60,000 bases of DNA, taken from positions 1 through 60,000 of the forward strand of contig NZ_QXFI01000032.1 of the NCBI RefSeq assembly GCF_003584135.1. Direction: 5' to 3'. Under the pieces are notes generated by a model. That model made no database searches and was not told the DNA's origin. It saw only the letters and a list, made by a program, of their open reading frames with translations. Position 1 is the first letter of the stretch. Each line of letters begins with the position of its first letter. Positions 54,368-60,000 of this stretch are shown here, in pieces. The stretch is from Flagellimonas pelagia (GTDB lineage Bacteria; Bacteroidota; Bacteroidia; Flavobacteriales; Flavobacteriaceae). A program made the translations under genes and the position numbers.

Positions 54368-55534
54368 TTAACTTGGATTGTTATGATGTTTGGCTTTACG
54401 GCTTCCCTCGTAGATTTCGTACTGTACAAATTTGGCTTCCAGTTTACCATTGAAAGCCTTGATTTTTTGGGATGGTTTCAACCCTACAAATTTAAGGGCC
54501 TCAAGGTTGGAAGTAATCATCCATGCGTTTGTTCCCGGATAACTCTGCTTTAAGGTATCCCCTATTTTGGCGTAAAACTCCTCCACCTCAATGGGTAAAC
54601 GCTCCCCGTATGGCGGATTGAACACCATTTGGAGTTTTCCTTCCACAGGCTTTTCCGTATAAAAGAAATCCTTGCGTTCCACGGTGATATAATCGGATAA
54701 ATTGGCATTTTCCACATTTTCTTGAGATTTTCTCACTGCTGAAGGTGCCTTGTCATACCCCAAGATTTTATGATGGAATTCTCTGGTCTTTTTTAAACTG
54801 GCCTCTACAATTTTTTGGTGTAATTCCGAATCATAATCCTTCCAATGCATAAAGGCATAGGATTCCCTGTTGATGTTGGCCGGAACATTGCACGCTATCA
54901 TGGCCGCTTCGATCAAAAAAGTACCGCTACCGCACATAGGATCCAAAAAATCGGTCTGGCCATCCCAACTACTCTTCAGAAGCAATCCAGCGGCCAAGAC
55001 TTCATTGATCGGGGCAATATTGGTCAAAATACGGTATCCCCGTTGATGCAGGGAATTCCCAGAACTGTCCAAGGAAACGGTACAGATATTCTTAAAAATA
55101 TGGATATTGATCCGGACATCCGGATCTTGTGTGCTGACATTGGGACGTTGCCTCACCACCGCTCGGAACTTGTCCACAATGGCATCTTTGGCCTTTAAGG
55201 ACACGAACATGGAATTGTTGAACACATCCGACGTTACCGTGGAATCAATGGCAAAGGTCTTTTCCGCATCGAACAGAGCCGGCCAATCCAAACTGTAGAT
55301 ATGGTTATAAAGGTCTTTTTCATTAAAAACCTTGAATGTTTTGAGTGGCTTGTACACTTTTAACGCCGTGCGCAAACACAAATTGGCCTTGTACATAAAT
55401 CCCGTATCTCCTTCAAAAGTTACGTTCCTTACCCCCTCTTCAACATGTCCGGCACCTAGATCCCTAAGTTCCTTTGCCAAAATAGGTTCGAAACCATAAA
55501 GGGTCTTCGCCATCATTTTAAAATTTCCTGCCAT
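54368..55534 (-). CDS. THUMP-domain class I RNA methyltransferase (RlmL-N/Trm14-like)
   Basis: 388 residues: N-terminal ferredoxin-like and THUMP part (about 1-155), then a SAM-binding domain with LDPMCGSGTFLIEAAMIA, GYDKAPSAVRKSQENV and the N6/N2-type motif FNPPYGERLP. It is like the N-terminal half of RlmL, which makes m2G in 23S rRNA; RlmK-like second domain is missing. The start may be 55534 or a few codons later (ATGs at 55516 and 55513). A -7 element is at 55555-55562. Confidence 0.88.
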   Translation of the reverse strand: MAGNFKMMAKTLYGFEPILAKELRDLGAGHVEEGVRNVTFEGDTGFMYKANLCLRTALKVYKPLKTFKVFNEKDLYNHIYSLDWPALFDAEKTFAIDSTVTSDVFNNSMFVSLKAKDAIVDKFRAVVRQRPNVSTQDPDVRINIHIFKNICTVSLDSSGNSLHQRGYRILTNIAPINEVLAAGLLLKSSWDGQTDFLDPMCGSGTFLIEAAMIACNVPANINRESYAFMHWKDYDSELHQKIVEASLKKTREFHHKILGYDKAPSAVRKSQENVENANLSDYITVERKDFFYTEKPVEGKLQMVFNPPYGERLPIEVEEFYAKIGDTLKQSYPGTNAWMITSNLEALKFVGLKPSQKIKAFNGKLEAKFVQYEIYEGSRKAKHHNNPS

Positions 55535-55554
55535 ACCGTCAATACATCTTTCGG

Positions 55555-55573
55555 CAAAAATAGGCTATTTTTA
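55555..55573. promoter_or_regulatory. Divergent -7 elements in a palindrome
   Basis: The minus strand reads TATTTTTG at 55555-55562 for the methyltransferase; the plus strand reads TATTTTTA, one base off consensus, at 55566-55573 for the ZIP gene. The 17 bases AAAAATAGGCTATTTTT form an inverted repeat, so the two promoters are back to back. Confidence 0.5.
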
Positions 55574-55590
55574 CTCCTTCAAGTCTGCCT

Positions 55591-56277
55591 ATGGATTTTC
55601 CTTCAATTCTCGTTTACCTGATTCCCATTTTGGCCGTTTGGACCGGGTTTGCCTTTGTATGGTTCATTAAGCCAGAAAATACAGGCAACATTAAACTTTT
55701 ATTGGCCTTTAGTGGTGCCTTTTTGTTGTCCCTGACCTTTTTTGAGCTATTGCCGGAAGTTTATGAAGGCAACGACCCAAAGACCATTGCCCTATTCATT
55801 CTGGGTGGGATTTTATTGCAGATTTTTTTGGAATTCTTTTCCAAGGGAGCGGAGCACGGACACATGCACATCCATTTAAAGGAGAATAAATTTCCGACCT
55901 TGTTGTTCCTAAGCCTTTCCATACATGCATTGGTGGAGGGTGTTCCCATTCACGGAAACAATTCCATTTTGTACGGAATCGTCATCCACAAAATTCCTAT
56001 TGCCATCATCCTGAGTATCTTTTTTGTCAACTCCAAGATGAAATTGGGTTCCATATTGTTGTTCGTAGCCGCTTTTTCCTTGATGACACCTTTGGGAAGT
56101 TATCTGTCCACTTCACCTTTGATTGCCAATTATGGCCAATTTTTGACTGCCTTGGCCATTGGGGTGTTTTTCCACATTTCTACCATTATTCTATTTGAAA
56201 GTTCCCAGGGACATGCCTTCAACCTGAGAAAGCTACTGGTCATCATTTTAGGTGTGGGGATTGCCTATTTGGTATAG
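55591..56277 (+). CDS. ZIP family metal transporter
   Basis: 228 residues with about eight membrane segments. The binuclear centre is marked by SIHALVEGVP (H112, E116) and VIHKIPIA (H133), and a histidine-rich loop EHGHMHIH at 88-95 can hold metal. ZIP proteins bring zinc or other divalent metals into the cytoplasm. The usual second glutamate after HKIP is absent, so the metal site may differ. It overlaps the 3' end of the convergent GT39 gene by 13 bases. Confidence 0.88.
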   Translation: MDFPSILVYLIPILAVWTGFAFVWFIKPENTGNIKLLLAFSGAFLLSLTFFELLPEVYEGNDPKTIALFILGGILLQIFLEFFSKGAEHGHMHIHLKENKFPTLLFLSLSIHALVEGVPIHGNNSILYGIVIHKIPIAIILSIFFVNSKMKLGSILLFVAAFSLMTPLGSYLSTSPLIANYGQFLTALAIGVFFHISTIILFESSQGHAFNLRKLLVIILGVGIAYLV

Positions 56278-57827
56278 ATCCTGGTGATATGGTTCTCAAA
56301 AAGGGCCTTTTGCTCCATAACAAGGTGCAAGCTTTCCAATTGTTGTAGGTCTTCCCTCTTTCTGGTATTGGTTATGATGAAAGCATCTGGATGCTCTTTC
56401 AAATAAGCATGGATTTCTTCCAAAGAATCCAGCACAGGAAAGGTTCTTTGAAAATTGATAGGAAATGCACTATCGAATCTTTTAAAGGCAACCATATCAG
56501 CATTTGAAGGCAATTGTTCCAAAGCTTTGGAAACCGGACTGTGCTGGGTCAATGAAGGATAAATAAACCCAAAAAGGAACAATCCCATCATAATCCATCC
56601 TCCCGCAATCAACCTGAAAGTAGTTTTAAACCTTCCCGATAGATAAAAGTAGGAAGATGCCAAACTAGTGATACTGGCCAAAATCAAAAATAAGCTGACA
56701 TATCTCAAGTTGAACAATGATTTTTCCATGGACAGGCCAATCCATCCTCCAATGGGCAATAAAATACCTATCAACATCAAAAACAATAGACTTAACCCGA
56801 GCGCCAGTGTTCTTTTGCCCTCCAGATAGGTCTGGTAAAGATAAAAGGCGATCAAGATGGCTACGAACGGATAGCTGGGCATCGGGTAATTGGGAAGCTT
56901 GGTGCTGGAAATACTAAAAAAAACTATGGTAATGGCCGAGACCAAAAAAGAGAACAGTACAAAATCGTTTGTTTTTCTCACCTTCCATGCCCTTACAAAC
57001 CCTTGAACAAGGAACACTGAGAAGGGCAGCATTCCCAACAGTACATACAATGGTGTTATGAGGAAAAGACCTCCATGTCCTTCCTTTTCCGAACCAAATC
57101 TGGATAGGTTATGGTCCAAGAAAAAGCCTTTGGTCCACGCCCCTTCAGTGTTAAGATGCACGAGATAATACCAAGGACCAGCAATCAAGATGATGAGCAA
57201 CAGGCCAAGGAATGGTTTTAATTTCAGAACGTTCCTAAGATTGAATTCCTTTTGCATCCACAGAAAAATAGGTATGACCAGCCCTGGTAGTACGATCGCA
57301 ATGGGACCCTTGGTCAATATACCCAAGGCCATTCCTCCATAAAATGGAAGCAACCAACTTATTCTTTGTGTTTTGTAGAAACCATAAAAGGAAAAAAGGG
57401 ATAGGGTAACAAAAAAGATGAGATAGGGATCGGGTACCGCCAAATGAAATTCCTGTACAAAGAATAAGGACGACATTAAAACCGCTACCGTAATCTTGGC
57501 TACCAGTGGGTGGAACCATCTTTTCACACTCCAATAGGTCATAAGCAGGGTAAGCGCACCAAAGCATCCTGAAAAAAACCGTGCACCAAACGCGTTTACT
57601 CCAAAGATTTTATAGCCCAGCACCATGAAAAAGTAATGTAAGGGCGGTTTATCGGTTCGCAATTGTCCATTGAAGAAAGGGACTATATAATTGTCAGAAA
57701 CCAACATTTCCCGAGCTGCCTCTGAGTTTCGGGCTTCATCCAATATATAAATCGGATAAAGACCAATGAACGAAGTACACATCAACAGTCCGAAAAGAAA
57801 AACGAGAAGGGAATCATATTTTTTCAA
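56265..57827 (-). CDS. Glycosyltransferase family 39-like membrane protein (ArnT type)
   Basis: 520 residues with about 11 membrane segments. The first periplasmic loop has D30-E31 in ILDEARNSEAAREM and TDKPPLHYF (59-67), the marks of PMT/ArnT-type glycosyltransferases that use polyprenyl-phosphate sugars. The C-terminal soluble part is about 130 residues. It probably adds sugar to a surface glycolipid or protein; the acceptor is unknown. It is 27 bases downstream of PAP2, a family that can also act on polyprenyl phosphates, so both may serve lipid-linked sugar chemistry. Confidence 0.88.
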   Translation of the reverse strand: MKKYDSLLVFLFGLLMCTSFIGLYPIYILDEARNSEAAREMLVSDNYIVPFFNGQLRTDKPPLHYFFMVLGYKIFGVNAFGARFFSGCFGALTLLMTYWSVKRWFHPLVAKITVAVLMSSLFFVQEFHLAVPDPYLIFFVTLSLFSFYGFYKTQRISWLLPFYGGMALGILTKGPIAIVLPGLVIPIFLWMQKEFNLRNVLKLKPFLGLLLIILIAGPWYYLVHLNTEGAWTKGFFLDHNLSRFGSEKEGHGGLFLITPLYVLLGMLPFSVFLVQGFVRAWKVRKTNDFVLFSFLVSAITIVFFSISSTKLPNYPMPSYPFVAILIAFYLYQTYLEGKRTLALGLSLLFLMLIGILLPIGGWIGLSMEKSLFNLRYVSLFLILASITSLASSYFYLSGRFKTTFRLIAGGWIMMGLFLFGFIYPSLTQHSPVSKALEQLPSNADMVAFKRFDSAFPINFQRTFPVLDSLEEIHAYLKEHPDAFIITNTRKREDLQQLESLHLVMEQKALFENHITRIYTK

Positions 57828-57854
57828 TAGCTCAAAGTATCAAATGACTACAAA

Positions 57855-58541
57855 TTAGCCATTAAACAACTGTCTTAGTGCATTTTGGGTTGTCTGTTGC
57901 ACTTGTTGTACATCAATATGAATTTGTTTGGAGTGCCATTTCTTGGGAAATCCTTTAACAATCAGGTAGGCAAAAATCGAAGATAGCGTGCCAAAAAGAA
58001 TCCCGAAATAGACATCCACAAAAAAATGTTGGACCAAATAAATGCGGGATATACCCACTACCAAACCAAGGGACATCAAAACCCAGCTGGCAGAGCGGTT
58101 ACGAGACAACAAGGCAAAAAAGGAGACCAAAAAGAAAATGGTAGCCGTATGGCCCGAGGGAAAGGAATTTACATATCTGATTTTGACTCCTTCCACCAAA
58201 TGGATCAAGTTGCCCAAACCTGATCTGTAAAAATAGAGATATGGTCTTAACTCGCCTGAATAGAACCCTTTCTTGAACAAGAGTACCAATAGGATTTGAA
58301 ATACAAATGCCAGAAGAAAAATGGCCAGCCATTTTAATTTAAACCGTAATACCAGAATCACAACAAACGCCACGGTAACGGCATTACCCAATGAACTGGA
58401 TTTGATAAAAACGGAATCCAAAAAAGGGGTTCGCTGTCCGTTAACAAAAAGTAGGATGGCCCCTTTATCGAAGAACAAAAGCGGAAACAGTATGGCCAAC
58501 AACAAAAAGAACGGAAACAATCTTTGTACTACGATGCGCAT
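57855..58541 (-). CDS. PAP2 family phosphatase
   Basis: 228 residues with about six membrane segments. The acid phosphatase motifs are KKGFYSGELRP (90-100), SFPSGH (126-131) and SRIYLVQHFFVD (165-176), where H131 and H172 should be catalytic. It removes phosphate from a lipid such as undecaprenyl diphosphate or phosphatidic acid at the outer face of the inner membrane. It heads the unit with GT39. A -7 element lies at 58558-58565, 17 bases before the start. Confidence 0.9.
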   Translation of the reverse strand: MRIVVQRLFPFFLLLAILFPLLFFDKGAILLFVNGQRTPFLDSVFIKSSSLGNAVTVAFVVILVLRFKLKWLAIFLLAFVFQILLVLLFKKGFYSGELRPYLYFYRSGLGNLIHLVEGVKIRYVNSFPSGHTATIFFLVSFFALLSRNRSASWVLMSLGLVVGISRIYLVQHFFVDVYFGILFGTLSSIFAYLIVKGFPKKWHSKQIHIDVQQVQQTTQNALRQLFNG

Positions 58542-58557
58542 GCCTTGAGGTTTGTTT

Positions 58558-58571
58558 CAAAGTTACTTTTG
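58558..58571. promoter_or_regulatory. Overlapping divergent -7 elements
   Basis: CAAAGTTACTTTTG holds TAACTTTG on the minus strand (58558-58565, for PAP2) and TACTTTTG on the plus strand (58564-58571), sharing two bases. The plus-strand copy would give a leader of about 190 bases for the lipoprotein at 58767, or serve something unseen. A nearer copy, TAGATTTA, is at 58739-58746. Confidence 0.4.
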
Positions 58572-58766
58572 ACATGTTCTTTGGAAGTTAATCTTAAATT
58601 ATTTCAATTTTATCATATTCTTCCCACAATGTAAATGGAACTTTAAATAATTCTAATCCTTTCTTCCAATCAACGGACCACATGTCGAAAATTCTTTCAC
58701 TTCCCATAAAACATTTTGCTGATTTAACAATTCATACTAGATTTAGTCCCGTCCTTAATTCGACCA

Positions 58767-60000
58767 ATGAAAAAATTTCAACTTACCTCATTTTTATTCA
58801 GTTTAGTACTTTTATTGCTTTCTTGCTCCTCGGATTCTGAAGATCCAGCACCAGAGCCGGAGCCAGATGTAATCGCGCCAACAGTTACCGTCCAAATTGC
58901 AGGATCAACTAATGATTCTACTGGTGAGCCATCTGTTTTCAGCAATCAAATTACCATTAATATCAGTGCACAAGATGCTGGTGGGGTAGCTAAAGTGGAA
59001 GCATTTATAAACAATCAAAAAGTAGGTGAGGATAATAGTGCACCGTTTCAACTTACGATTGACCTTTCCAATTATTCTTCTAAGATTCCAAGTACTGGAA
59101 AGTTTCAAGACTATATTTTGAAAATTGTGGCTACGGACACCTCTGGAAACGAAGGGGTTTCTGAACAAATAATTCATATAGACAACGAATTGCCTGCAAT
59201 TTCTGAAGTTTCATTGTCTGACAGACAAGTTATTGGAGGTGACACTAATACATTCACTTTTACTGCGAGCGATAATGAAGGTTTATCAATAGTAAAAATC
59301 TACATAAACAATGAGTTGGCCTCAGAAATATCCAACGATTTATATGAGTTTAATATCAACACCCTGGATTTATCGGATGGTGAAAATATTTTAAAGATTG
59401 AGGCTACGGACTTAGCCGAAAATACAACTTCTCACGAAGTAACCTTTATTGCTGACAATACTGGACCTTTAATTGTTCCAAACACCGTTGAGGAGGGGCA
59501 GATTCTGGATGAGGAATTCCTTATGTCCATCACACTTTCTGATACGTACTCAAATGTAACCATGTTTGATGTTACCTTAGGGGGACAAAATTTATTAACC
59601 TCTGGTGTTGATTTTCCCTCCGGAACTGATGGCCAAGTTGATTTTGATATGAATCCGGAAAATTATTCCACAGGTGAGCAGATTTTAAAAATCATAGCTT
59701 TTGATTCATTGGGAAATACATCTGTAGTGGAGATTCCTGTTCAAATTTTACGCCTTTTAGTAACTATTACAATACCAGAAGGTTTCTTAAGCCCAAATAT
59801 ACCTTCTAATCACTTTGCGTTTGTTTCAGAAATGAATGGGGAACCCATAGATGTGGAAGAAATCTTTTTTGAGACTAGAGAAGTAAAACTTCATGCCCAA
59901 GGGGAGTTTGATACCACCCAAAGTTTTGTGCTTACCTATGCCTCGGTTGTAGGACCAAATAGAAATACAAGCTATTTATATAGTATTATGAATCTTACTA
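58767..60000 (+). CDS. Ig-repeat surface lipoprotein, C-terminus cut by window end
   Basis: 411 codons from ATG at 58767 without a stop. MKKFQLTSFLFSLVLLLLSC is a lipoprotein signal with C20, followed by SSDSEDPAPEPEPD, an acidic stretch that can act as a surface export mark. Three to four Ig-like repeats follow, each with a turn such as AQDAGGVAKVEAFINNQKVG, ASDNEGLSIVKIYINNELAS and LSDTYSNVTMFDVTLGGQNL, and a strand like ILKIVATD or ILKIEATD. It probably sits on the cell surface; ligand and C-terminal domain are not visible. The gene is AT richer (20-23 G+C of 60 in several lines) than the genes before it. Confidence 0.78.
   Translation, partial: MKKFQLTSFLFSLVLLLLSCSSDSEDPAPEPEPDVIAPTVTVQIAGSTNDSTGEPSVFSNQITINISAQDAGGVAKVEAFINNQKVGEDNSAPFQLTIDLSNYSSKIPSTGKFQDYILKIVATDTSGNEGVSEQIIHIDNELPAISEVSLSDRQVIGGDTNTFTFTASDNEGLSIVKIYINNELASEISNDLYEFNINTLDLSDGENILKIEATDLAENTTSHEVTFIADNTGPLIVPNTVEEGQILDEEFLMSITLSDTYSNVTMFDVTLGGQNLLTSGVDFPSGTDGQVDFDMNPENYSTGEQILKIIAFDSLGNTSVVEIPVQILRLLVTITIPEGFLSPNIPSNHFAFVSEMNGEPIDVEEIFFETREVKLHAQGEFDTTQSFVLTYASVVGPNRNTSYLYSIMNLT

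Overview
The window is a 60 kb piece of a Bacteroidetes chromosome, almost certainly a marine-type Flavobacteriaceae (Muricauda/Flagellimonas-like is my guess, not proven). The reasons are a SusC/SusD pair with a FecI-like sigma factor and FecR anti-sigma factor, lipoproteins and TPR/HTH regulators of the Bacteroidetes kind, DUF6048/DUF6452/DUF6515 families, a bacillithiol gene, and several -7 promoter elements matching TAnnTTTG. Most genes are about 37-45% G+C in the lines I counted. I see no rRNA, tRNA, insertion sequence, prophage or CRISPR array.

Layout. (1) 1-11647, all on the minus strand: a glycan/sugar-acid utilisation locus read as sigma factor, FecR, SusC (with STN domain), SusD, exported YhcH-like protein, exported RraA-like protein, BASS-family transporter, 2-keto-3-deoxygluconate kinase, and KDPG aldolase cut by the window start. 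It implies uptake of a uronate-type oligosaccharide whose product enters the Entner-Doudoroff route through KDG and KDPG. No lyase lies in the window. (2) 11808-15204, minus: a small exported protein, a DoxX-like membrane protein and a FecA-like TonB receptor, probably one operon. (3) 15406-22861: TRIC-like channel and RDD protein (minus), then divergently SpoIIM-like, membrane protein, DUF4129, DUF4350, MoxR ATPase and DUF58 with overlapping ends, a conserved membrane-linked MoxR module. (4) 22854-30458, minus: YfiM-like protein, nitronate monooxygenase-like enzyme, MnmA, DUF6515, YidC, CTP synthase, DUF3820. (5) 30502-33146, plus: two exported TIM-barrel sugar isomerase-like proteins around a flavodoxin-fold reductase. 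(6) 33181-37754, minus: GuaA, LysM/periplasmic-binding fusion, OsmC and DUF922 with overlapping ends. (7) 37958-42733, plus: beta-phosphoglucomutase, a TPR/HTH membrane regulator and a cholesterol-dependent-cytolysin-like lipoprotein. (8) 42960-58541: housekeeping and envelope genes (BshC, M14 peptidase, LD-carboxypeptidase, ornithine aminotransferase, RlmD, THUMP methyltransferase, ZIP transporter, GT39, PAP2). (9) 58767-60000: start of an AT-rich Ig-repeat lipoprotein that runs off the window.

The most striking item is the cytolysin-like lipoprotein at 40769-42733. Its core matches the cholesterol-dependent cytolysin fold, but the usual membrane-binding domain 4 is replaced by four repeats that look like a small propeller. 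Upstream are four helically phased TGTCC half-sites, a good -7 element and a possible leader hairpin, and the preceding gene encodes a membrane-anchored TPR/HTH regulator. Other items of note are a tandem LytTR-type site driving what may be a very short transcript (25751-25941), a sharp G+C step inside the sugar-acid locus, and two promoters (guaA, rlmD) that predict leaderless messages.
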